Below are positions 1-7,800 of a stretch of DNA of 64,000 nucleotides, in pieces. The notes beneath the pieces were generated by a model. That model was not told the DNA's origin. It made no database searches and saw nothing but the letters and a program-made list of their open reading frames with translations. The stretch covers positions 124,001 through 188,000 of the forward strand of contig QORU01000016.1 of assembly GCA_003574785.1 (NCBI GenBank). Direction: 5' to 3'. Both the position numbers and the translations under genes were made by a program. Within the stretch, counting starts at the first letter, position 1, and each line of letters begins with the position of its first letter. The DNA is from Taklimakanibacter deserti. GTDB taxonomy: Bacteria; Pseudomonadota; Alphaproteobacteria; Rhizobiales; Aestuariivirgaceae.

Positions 1-1
1 G

Positions 2-769
2 CGGCTCGCCTTCTCGGCCGCTTCCTGGACCATCGGTCCCTTTCTCGGCGTCTGGCTCTATGAGACCTACGGTCCCTGGGCGCCGCAGCTCTTGTGTATT
101 GCCGCCTGCTGCCTGGTGGTGGCGTTCTTCTGGTATCTGCGCCTCAACGACCATCCCATCATCCGCGCCGCCCGTTCGAGGCCGCACAACCCATGGACCA
201 ATGTCGGGCGCTTCGTCAGCCAGCCACGTCTCAGGCTCGCCTGGATCATCGCCTTCGGCCGGTCCTGCTTCTGGACGACCTTCTTCGTCTATGGCTCGCT
301 GCTCATGATCGAGGGCAATCTCGGCAAGGAGGCGAGCGGGCTCCTGATCTCGTTGAGCCAGCTCGGCCTCATCATGGCCTATCTCGCCGGGCGGATGTCC
401 GAGCGCATCGGCGTGCGCAAGGTGATCGCCGGCTCCTATGCGGTCGCCGCCCTTGCGGTCATTGGCGCGGGCTATGCCGGGACCGCCCAGCCCTTGATGG
501 CGGCGATTTGCCTCCTTATCGGCTCGACCGCAAATTCCGCCTTGGACGGGGTAGGGGGCATTCCCTATCTGCGCTCGGTCAGAGCGCATGAGCGCCCGCA
601 AATGACCGGCGTCTACCGCAGCTATATCGATCTCTCCGATCTTCTGCCCTCGCTCATCTATTCCTTCGTGCTGCTCGCTTTCCCGCTGGGCAGCGTGTTC
701 TACATCCTGGGCGCCTGGCTCGCGATCGTTGGCCTCGTCGCCTGGCGCTATCTGCCGCGCTCGATGTGA
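2..769 (+). CDS. MFS transporter, C-terminal part (5' end outside window)
   Basis: The reading frame is open from base 2 to the TGA at 767-769, so the gene starts upstream of the window. The 255 visible residues form hydrophobic helices separated by short basic loops. A cytoplasmic loop rich in Arg and Lys (MSERIGVRK) follows a helix, as in the cytoplasmic loops of major facilitator proteins. The visible part probably covers the second six-helix bundle. It would sit in the inner membrane; substrate cannot be told from this fragment. The next gene starts about 95 bases downstream. An imperfectly placed hairpin (782-798) follows the stop but has no T-run, so it is not a clear terminator. Confidence 0.8.
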   Translation, partial: RLAFSAASWTIGPFLGVWLYETYGPWAPQLLCIAACCLVVAFFWYLRLNDHPIIRAARSRPHNPWTNVGRFVSQPRLRLAWIIAFGRSCFWTTFFVYGSLLMIEGNLGKEASGLLISLSQLGLIMAYLAGRMSERIGVRKVIAGSYAVAALAVIGAGYAGTAQPLMAAICLLIGSTANSALDGVGGIPYLRSVRAHERPQMTGVYRSYIDLSDLLPSLIYSFVLLAFPLGSVFYILGAWLAIVGLVAWRYLPRSM

Positions 770-864
770 CAATGCGCACAGCGGCATGGTGAATGCCGTG
801 TTAAGGCCTCTTCCACGTCTGTTTAACGATTTTGCGCAATGGTCAGCAGGTTTGGGAGAGTGTC

Positions 865-966
865 ATGTTGCGTATGCGTGCAAAGGTTCCGGCGATTTTC
901 TATCTCTATGTGATCGCCATTCTGGCCATGAGCGTCGTGGCGCTTTCGCGTATCGGCCAGATTTGA
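865..966 (+). CDS. 33-residue single-span membrane peptide
   Basis: This short frame starts at ATG 865 and ends at TGA 964-966. A good Shine-Dalgarno, GGGAG at 854-858, lies 6 bases before the start. The product has a basic N-terminus (MLRMRAK) followed by one continuous hydrophobic stretch of about 20 residues (residues 9-28) and a short polar tail ending RIGQI. That pattern fits a small inner-membrane protein with its N-terminus inside. It belongs to no family I recognise. Many alphaproteobacterial genomes carry such peptides unannotated. The RBS and the membrane pattern support a real gene; length alone would not. Confidence 0.5.
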   Translation: MLRMRAKVPAIFYLYVIAILAMSVVALSRIGQI

Positions 967-1046
967 AAGAGAAATTCTTGCGCCTTCTTAGCGCTTGACC
1001 GCCGCCGGACTTGGCGCGACTGTAGCCGCCTTCTCCGGGAAGGCGC

Positions 1047-1460
1047 ATGCCGCAAAAAATCATCCACGGCTATAAGGAGCTGATGGCGAAAGCCGAGGCC
1101 GAGGTCGAGAGCATTGCGGCCGCCGATGCGATTGCCCTTCACGAGCGCGATGACGTGGTCATCGTCGACATCCGCGATATCCGCGAGCTCGAACGCGAGG
1201 GCCGCATTGCGGGATCATTCCATGCGCCGCGCGGCATGCTCGAATTCTGGGTCGATCCGGAAAGCCCCTATCACAAGCCCATCTTCGCCGAAGACAAGAC
1301 CTTCATCATCCACTGCGCCTCGGGCTGGCGGTCGCTGCTCGCGACGCAGATCTTGCAGAAGATGGGCGTGAAGCCCGTCAAGAACATGACGGGCGGTTTC
1401 ACGGCCTGGAAGGAAGCGGGTGGCGCCGTCGAGAAGCTGCCGGAAAAGAAGAGCAAGTGA
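1047..1460 (+). CDS. rhodanese-like domain protein
   Basis: A 137-residue single rhodanese domain. The predicted catalytic Cys90 sits in the loop HCASGWRS, followed by LLATQILQKMG and the final GGFTAWKEAG motif typical of the fold. VVIVDIRD near residues 37-44 is the characteristic first strand. Proteins of this type pass sulfane sulfur from thiosulfate or persulfides to acceptors such as cyanide or thiols. A GGGA sequence lies about 6 bases before the ATG. The GST gene starts 10 bases after the stop, so the two are probably co-transcribed, which suggests a shared role in thiol or persulfide chemistry. No signal peptide is visible, so it should be cytoplasmic. Confidence 0.88.
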   Translation: MPQKIIHGYKELMAKAEAEVESIAAADAIALHERDDVVIVDIRDIRELEREGRIAGSFHAPRGMLEFWVDPESPYHKPIFAEDKTFIIHCASGWRSLLATQILQKMGVKPVKNMTGGFTAWKEAGGAVEKLPEKKSK

Positions 1461-1469
1461 GAGGCATCC

Positions 1470-2126
1470 ATGGCGAAGCTCCATCTCGTCATCGGCAACA
1501 AGAATTACTCCTCCTGGTCGCTCAGGCCCTGGATGGCGCTCACCATGGCGCATATCCCCTTCGAGGAAACGATCATCCCGCTCGATCAGCCGCAGACCAA
1601 GAAACACATCACCGAGCATTCGGAGGCAGGCTTTGTGCCGGTGCTGCATCACGGCAAGCTGACGGTGTGGGAATCGCTCGCCATTCTCGAATATCTGGCC
1701 GAGATGTTTCCGGAAAAGAAACTCTGGCCGGAAGGCAAGGCCGCCCGTGCCGCGGCGCGCTCGGTGGCGAACGAGATGCATTGTGGCTTCGCCGCGCTGA
1801 GAAGCGCCTGCCCGATGAATCTGCGCCGGCCGCGCAAAGCGGTCGCGATGAACGAGACGGTGAAGACCGATGTTGCGCGCATCGACGCGCTCTGGCGTGA
1901 GTGCCGCAGGGCCCATGGCCGGAAGGGCAGATTCCTGTTCGGGCCCTTCAGCAATGCCGACGCGATGTTCGCGCCGGTCGTGACCCGTTTCGACACCTAT
2001 GACATCAAGGTGTCCGGCGAAAGCCGTGCCTATATGGAGGCGGTGCTCGCGACGCCAGCCTTCAAGGCCTGGGAGAAGGCGGCCCGTGAGGAAACCTGGA
2101 TCATCGCTCGGGAGGAAGTCGAGTGA
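1470..2126 (+). CDS. glutathione S-transferase family protein
   Basis: A 218-residue protein with an N-terminal thioredoxin-like half and an all-helical C-terminal half. The segment NKNYSSWSLRPWMAL contains the Ser/Tyr cluster expected for glutathione activation. The loop FVPVLHHGKLTVWESLAI matches the cis-proline and glutathione gamma-glutamyl binding region (V-P-V-L, E-S). Members conjugate or reduce electrophiles with glutathione. It starts 10 bases after the rhodanese gene with GAGAGG just before the ATG. The exact GST class and substrate are not evident. Confidence 0.88.
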   Translation: MAKLHLVIGNKNYSSWSLRPWMALTMAHIPFEETIIPLDQPQTKKHITEHSEAGFVPVLHHGKLTVWESLAILEYLAEMFPEKKLWPEGKAARAAARSVANEMHCGFAALRSACPMNLRRPRKAVAMNETVKTDVARIDALWRECRRAHGRKGRFLFGPFSNADAMFAPVVTRFDTYDIKVSGESRAYMEAVLATPAFKAWEKAAREETWIIAREEVE

Positions 2127-2129
2127 GGA

Positions 2130-2333
2130 CTAGTTCTTGAGCAGGAAGGTCACTTTCATATTGACCCGCCATTCGGCGATCTTGCCGTTCTTGACCGTCG
2201 CCTTGATGTCCTGCACCCAGACGCCTTCGACCTGATCGAGCGTCTGGTCGGCACGCTTGACGCCCTGTTCGATGGCATCCTCGATGCTTTTCGAGGAGGC
2301 GCTGGTGAGTTCGATGACTTTGGCGACGCTCAT
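2130..2333 (-). CDS. dodecin family flavin-binding protein
   Basis: A 67-residue protein matching the dodecin fold: one helix and three strands, with SVAKVIELTSASSKSIEDAI at the start and a conserved central Trp in EGVWVQDIKA. Dodecins form hollow dodecamers that bind flavins or coenzyme A and buffer them. I chose the ATG at 2333 because GGGAG lies 7 bases before it; a TTG two codons upstream is less likely. The gene converges with the GST gene, leaving only 3 bases between the stops. Confidence 0.9.
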   Translation of the reverse strand: MSVAKVIELTSASSKSIEDAIEQGVKRADQTLDQVEGVWVQDIKATVKNGKIAEWRVNMKVTFLLKN

Positions 2334-2444
2334 GGTCAATCTCCCAGTTATTCACAGCATTTGCGGGAAACGCCGCTGCCGCCGTTTGTCCGCATGGCCG
2401 GATCGTAGCATAATATGCCGGGTTTCAAAGAACGACAGTGACCA

Positions 2445-2861
2445 ATGGCTCTCCATATCATCAAGCTCTCCGTCGGTAGCGAGGATATCGACGACATGTA
2501 CCGCTGGCTCAAGGACGCGAAGGCCGGCCGCGACAAGTTCAGCCACACGACGCGCATGTTTCCGCGCCGCAAGGACGAGATCCTGCCCGGGGGCTCGCTC
2601 TATTGGGTCATCCGCGGCGTCGTCCTGTGCCGCACCCCCATTGCCGATCTTGTGCCGGTGACCGGCAAGGACGGCATCGAGCGCTGCCGGATCGAGCTCA
2701 AGCACCAGGTGGTGCCGGTCCAGCCGATGCCGCGCCGTGCCTTCCAGGGCTGGCGCTATTTCAAGGATGAGGATGCGCCGCGCGACCTGCCTAGGGCTGA
2801 GCGCGGCAAGGACATTCCGCCCAAGATGCGCAAGGAGCTGATCGAGCTCGGCCTCCTATGA
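2445..2861 (+). CDS. DUF1489 family protein
   Basis: A 138-residue protein that I recognise as DUF1489, an uncharacterised family common in Alphaproteobacteria. Recognisable features are the start MALHIIKLSVG, the segment RMFPRRKDEIL followed by GGSLYWVIRGVVLCR, and the C-terminal FQGWRYF motif with a proline-rich end. There is no signal peptide or membrane segment. Its stop codon overlaps the start of the next gene by four bases (ATGA), so it is translationally coupled to the acetyltransferase. Function is unknown. Confidence 0.85.
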   Translation: MALHIIKLSVGSEDIDDMYRWLKDAKAGRDKFSHTTRMFPRRKDEILPGGSLYWVIRGVVLCRTPIADLVPVTGKDGIERCRIELKHQVVPVQPMPRRAFQGWRYFKDEDAPRDLPRAERGKDIPPKMRKELIELGLL

Positions 2862-3313
2862 GCGAGGTCCTGATCCGCAGGCTCGGCAGCGGCGACGATC
2901 TCACCCAGGCTTGCGACCTCCTCATCCGGTTCTTCCGCGAGGAAGGTTTCGATACGCCGGACGAGGTGATCCGCCGCCACACCGCCGAGATGGCCGGGCT
3001 CGACAATTGCGGCCTCTTCATTGCCGAAAATCTGGGCAAGGCGATTGGTGTTGCCACCATATCGCTCGAATTCGGCATTGAATTTGGCTGGGGCGCCGAA
3101 ATGGGCGATCTCTATGTCCTGCCGGAATGGCGTGGCCATGGCCTGTCACGGCGGCTTGTCCTCGCGATCGAGGATTTCCTCAAAGGCCGCGGCGCCAGCT
3201 TCTATCAGGTGACGGTGACGCCCTACGCCCAGGAGGCGCACGATCTCAAAGCCTTCTATGACCGCCTCGGCTTTGACAGCGAAGGCCGACTGATCCTGGC
3301 GAAGAGGCTTTAG
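2858..3313 (+). CDS. GNAT family N-acetyltransferase
   Basis: A 151-residue single GNAT domain. The acetyl-CoA binding motif A is clear: MGDLYVLPEWRGHGLSRRLV, with the R-x-x-G-x-G/S pattern, at about residues 87-106. The C-terminal FYDRLGF is the usual motif B. GNAT enzymes move acetyl groups from acetyl-CoA to amines of small molecules or proteins. It overlaps the DUF1489 gene by ATGA and converges on the cyclase gene, overlapping its end by 4 bases. The substrate cannot be inferred. Confidence 0.87.
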   Translation: MSEVLIRRLGSGDDLTQACDLLIRFFREEGFDTPDEVIRRHTAEMAGLDNCGLFIAENLGKAIGVATISLEFGIEFGWGAEMGDLYVLPEWRGHGLSRRLVLAIEDFLKGRGASFYQVTVTPYAQEAHDLKAFYDRLGFDSEGRLILAKRL

Positions 3314-4428
3314 GTTACCCAGCGGGTGATATCGAAAGCCGCCATCGGGCGGTGGAATCCCTTGAGCGTCAATTCGCCGAGCGAGCGGGCCTCGACATGG
3401 GATTCTATCGGAGCAAAGGCGCGCTGGCTCGCCAATATCTGCCCGGCTTTCGCCTCTTCGCATAAACGGGCGGCAAGGTTCGGCACGCTGCCGATGACCG
3501 CATAGTCCGCGCGCCGATCGAAGCCGATCTTTCCGATCGTCGCATGGCCGCGCGCTATGCCGATGCCGAAGCCCAGCGAATGGCCGTTGCGCTGCCATTT
3601 TTGGCCGAGCAACCCGACCTCATCGCGCATGGCGAGCGCCATGCGGACCGCACGCTCGGTATGATCGGGGCAGGGCAGCGGGTCGTTGAACAGGACGAGC
3701 GCTCCATCGCCAATGAACCTTTCGAGGGTTCCCTCGTGATGATCGATCAGCGCGCCAAGGCAGGCATGGTATTCGCCGAGCACGACCATCACTTCCTCGG
3801 GCTCGGCGATCTCGGCGAAAGCGGTGAAGCCGCGCAGATCGCAGAACACCACGGTCACCTCGCGCCGGTGGCTTTTGAGCGGATCATCCGCCGCGCTGGA
3901 CGCCACCACGAGATTGGCCACTTGCTCGGGAAGGAAGCGTTTCAGCCGGTTGACCCGTTCTATTTCCGCGACTTGGGCTGCGACTTTCTGCTCGAGAGAC
4001 TGGTTCCAGACCGCGAGATTCGCGGCCATTTCCTGGACCCGGTCATGCAACTGCTTCTGGCGCAGCATCGAGCGCACGCGGGCGAGGAGGGCTGCATGCT
4101 CGAACGGCTTGGACAGGAAATCATCGCCGCCCGCATCGAGGCCCTCGACGACATCGCGCGTGTCCGATTTGGCGGTGATGAGGACAACCGGTATCGCCTG
4201 CAGAGCCGGATCGGCCTTCAGCTCGCGCACGACGCTGATGCCGTCGCGCTTCGGCATCATGATGTCGAGGAGGATCAGGTCGGGGACGAGACGGCGCGCT
4301 GCCGCGAGACCCTCCTCGCCATCTGCCGCCGTCGTCACCTCATAACCGTTGGCCTCCAGTCGGACCCGCAGGATTTCCAGGTTCTCGGGCATATCGTCCA
4401 CGGCGAGAATGAGGGGAGGATCGCGCAA
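3310..4428 (-). CDS. response regulator with class III adenylate/guanylate cyclase output
   Basis: A 372-residue protein. Residues 1-125 form a receiver domain with acidic residues DD near residue 11, the phospho-acceptor Asp in LILLDIMMP, and Lys in FLSKPF. A coiled-coil linker (about 135-175) leads to a class III nucleotide cyclase domain (about 190-360). The metal-binding aspartates appear in VFCDLRGFT and FIGDGALVLF. It would make a cyclic nucleotide, probably cAMP, under phosphorelay control. A TTG start at 4428 is needed, because later ATG codons would remove the receiver's first strand. It is the last gene of the GAF-kinase operon, 12 bases after the DivK-like gene. Confidence 0.88.
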   Translation of the reverse strand: MRDPPLILAVDDMPENLEILRVRLEANGYEVTTAADGEEGLAAARRLVPDLILLDIMMPKRDGISVVRELKADPALQAIPVVLITAKSDTRDVVEGLDAGGDDFLSKPFEHAALLARVRSMLRQKQLHDRVQEMAANLAVWNQSLEQKVAAQVAEIERVNRLKRFLPEQVANLVVASSAADDPLKSHRREVTVVFCDLRGFTAFAEIAEPEEVMVVLGEYHACLGALIDHHEGTLERFIGDGALVLFNDPLPCPDHTERAVRMALAMRDEVGLLGQKWQRNGHSLGFGIGIARGHATIGKIGFDRRADYAVIGSVPNLAARLCEEAKAGQILASQRAFAPIESHVEARSLGELTLKGFHRPMAAFDITRWVT

Positions 4429-4440
4429 GTGAGGCCGCCT

Positions 4441-4806
4441 TTACATCAGGAATTCACGAACCTTGGCCAGAAGCAGGCGCGGGCTGAACGGCTTGGTGAT
4501 GTAGGCATCGCAGCCCGCGGCGCGCGCCTTCGTCTCATCGCCGGACAATGCATAGGATGTAACCGCGATGACCGGAATATCGCGCAGCGCCGGATCGGCC
4601 TTGATGCGCCGTGTGGTCTCATATCCATCGAGCACCGGCAATTGGATGTCCATGAGGATGAGGTCGGGCTTGTGGGTCCGCGCCATGGCAAGGCCTTGGG
4701 CGCCGTCCGCTGCCTCGATGAGCTCATAATCCGTGGCAGCGAAGAGGTCGCGCAGGATCTGACGATTGTCTTCGGTGTCCTCGACCATGAGGATGCGTTT
4801 GCTCAT
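4441..4806 (-). CDS. single-domain response regulator (DivK/CheY-like)
   Basis: A 121-residue stand-alone receiver. It has the acidic pair ED at residues 9-10, the phospho-acceptor Asp in LILMDIQLPV, the switch Thr/Ser in VIAVTSYAL and the conserved Lys in YITKPF. There is no output domain, so it likely carries phosphate between proteins. Its ATG overlaps the stop of the giant kinase gene (ATGA at 4803-4806), which makes that kinase its likely donor. The cyclase response regulator follows 12 bases later. It resembles DivK in sequence, but the true divK by context is the gene at 36173. Confidence 0.9.
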   Translation of the reverse strand: MSKRILMVEDTEDNRQILRDLFAATDYELIEAADGAQGLAMARTHKPDLILMDIQLPVLDGYETTRRIKADPALRDIPVIAVTSYALSGDETKARAAGCDAYITKPFSPRLLLAKVREFLM

Positions 4807-7800
4807 GCCGCTGCCATCCCTTCACCGGCCCTGACCGGAATTTTGACCCGAAAGGTCGAGCCCGCGCCCGGCATGGACTCGATACTGATGGATCCGCCGT
4901 GCATTTCGACGATGCGCTTGGAAATCGCGAGGCCGAGCCCGGTGCCGCCCTTCTGGCGCGTATTGCTGTCGTCGATTTGCTGGAATTCCTCGAAGATGCG
5001 CGTCTGGTGCTCGAGCGCGATGCCGGGGCCGGTGTCGCGCACTAGGATCTCGAAGCTCCCGTCCCTGGCATCGGCGGCGATCTCGATCGAACCCGTTTCG
5101 GTGAATTTGACGGCGTTGCCGGCCAAATTGAGGAGAACCTGATGCAGCCGCCGTTCATCGCCGCGCCCCAAAGGGAGCCCATCGGCGACGGTTGCCGTGA
5201 GCTTCAGGCCCTTGGCGCGCGCCAAGGGTTCGGTGGTGGCGGCGACCGTCTTGACGATCTGACCGATGGCATAATCCTCGAGAGTCAAAGTGAGCTGGCC
5301 GGCCTCGATCTTGGACAGATCGAGCACATCGTTGATCAGGCCGAGAAGGTGGCGTCCATTGGCCTGCACCCGCCCAAGCGTCGCCTTGGCTTTTTCCGGC
5401 AGTTCGCCATAGAGGCCGTCGGCCAGCATTTCCGTGAAGCCCAGAACCGAGTTGAGAGGGGTGCGCAATTCGTGGCTCATATTGGCAAGGAATTGCGACT
5501 TGTGGCGGCTGGCGATCTCGAGCTGATGGCCCTTTTCCTCGATCTCGCTGAACAGCCGGGCATTCTGGATCGCAAGCACCGACTGGGCGGCGAAAGTCTC
5601 CATGAGGCGCACGGTCGAATCGGAAAAGCGCCCCGGCGCGCGGCGCCGGACGACGAGTGCGCCGACGACCTTGTTGGGCCTGAGCAATGGCACGATGAGA
5701 AGACTGCGGAAACCGGCGTCGAGAACGATCTTGTGGGTCGGCGAGGGGAGGTTCGCGGACAAATCTTCCGCTTGTACCGGCCGGCGGGATCGCGCGGCCT
5801 CACCCATGCCAGCGTCGTTCAACCTCAGGGCCTGACCGGAGATCGCCTTGATCAGCTCAGCACTCATTCCGTAGGTAGCCTTGAGGCGAAAGCGATCCAC
5901 CTGCCGGCTATAGACATAGATGGCGCCGGCATCGGTGCCGGAAAGCTGCACCGCCTTCGCGACAATGGTCTCGAGGACGGTGTTGAGATCGAGCGTCGAA
6001 TTGACCGACTGGCTGACTTCGCCCAGCGCCTTGAGCTCACCGACCGAACGGGCGAGATCGGAAGTGCGCGCCTGCACCTCCTCGAACAGCCGCGCATTCT
6101 CGATCGCGATCACCGCCTGGTCGGCAAAGGTGGTGACAAGCTCGATTTGCTTTTCGGTGAACGGCCGCACCGTGCGGCGTATGAGCGCGATCACGCCGAT
6201 CGTGACCTTGTCGCGCAAGAGGGGAACGCCGAGCAATGTGTGCAGCTCGCCGAGCTTCAGCGCTTCGGTCCAAGTATATTCGGGATCGGTTGCCGCATCG
6301 CGTATGTGAACGACCTTGCCATCCACGAGCGTGCGTCCGGTAGCGGTGCCGCGCGACAATTCGACCGGCTCGCGCTTCATCAGCTCCATGAACTCCGGCG
6401 AGAAGCCGACCTGGCCCGAACGGAAGAATTGTCCATTGCGCTCGCGCGCGATCGTGCCGCCATCGGCATCGCACAGGCGTACCGCAGTCTGGAGGATCAC
6501 ATCGAGCACCGGCTGCACGTCGGACGGCGATCTGCTGATGACATTGAGCACTTCGCTGATGGCCGTTTGATAGTCGAGCGTTTCCTGGAGCTCGCGCGTC
6601 CGTGCCTGCACCTCCTCGAACAGCCTGGCGTTCTCTATGGCAATGACCGCCTGGTCGGCGAAAGTCGTCACCAGCTCGATCTGCTTTTCGGTGAAGGGTT
6701 CGACCTGCTGATGGGCGAGCGCGATGACGCCGATCAGCTCGCCTGAACGCAGGAGCGGCACGCCCAGAAGCGTTCTGATCTGGCCGATCTTCGCATGATC
6801 CTTGTAGGCATATTCCGGATCTTCCAGGACATCGGCAATGATCGTGGTCCGTTTCTCGAGGCCGGTCCGGCCGACGAGCGAATCCCGCCCAAGCTTGTAG
6901 GTGCGTTCACGCTGGATTTCGAGATAATCCGGCCCCAGGGCGTGTCCGGCGGCCCAGCGCAGGCATGTACCATCCCACCTGAATATCTGCGCGATATTGG
7001 CGGCGCACAGGCGGGCCGCCGATTCCACCAGCGTGTTCAGAACGGCCTGCAGATCGAAAGTCGACCGGCTGATCGCCTTGAGCACGTCGGCGGTCGCGAT
7101 TTGCTGTTGGAGCGATTCCGAGAGCTCACCGGTGCGCGCCTTGACCTCCTCGAACAGCCGCACATTCTCGATGGCGATGACCGCCTGGTCGGCGAAGGTC
7201 TGGACGAGGTCGCTCTGATACTGGGTGAAGGTGCCGGGCTGCGGCCGGCCGAGGAAGAACACGCCTTCGACGGTTGCCTCTCTCAGCAAGGGAACGCCCA
7301 TCAAGGCGCGGGTGTTCCAGATGCTCGGGAGTGGCGCTTCATATTCGCGATCGGCCAGAATATCGGGAATGTGTTCGATGTGGCCGGAGATGACGACACG
7401 ACCGGAAATGCGGCTACGGTCGATCGGCGCGAGGCGACTTTGCAGGTCCGCCTCGTCCTCTGCGGTTCCCCCGTAGAGTGCTCGAACGCGCAGCATGTCG
7501 CCTTCGCGCAGCATGATGCCGCCATAGCTCGCTCCGCACAAACGGGCGGCCGATGCAACGAGTGTCCGGAGCACGGCGGGCAGATCGAAGGCCGCACGGC
7601 TGATCGCTTTCAACACTTCGGCCGTCGCTGTCTGCCGTTCGATCGCCTGGATGAGCTCGCGGTTGCGCGTCTGAAGCTCTTCGAACAGCCGGGCATTCTC
7701 GATCGCGATCGCCGCCTGATCGGCGAACAGGACAAGGAGGTCGATCTGTTTCTGGCTGAAAGGCCGGACCTCGTGGCGGCGCACGCAGAGCGCTCCGATG

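Noticed and set aside
782..798. Hairpin CGGCAT/ATGCCG as terminator of the MFS gene
   Set aside because: The stem is only 6 bp and no T-run follows.
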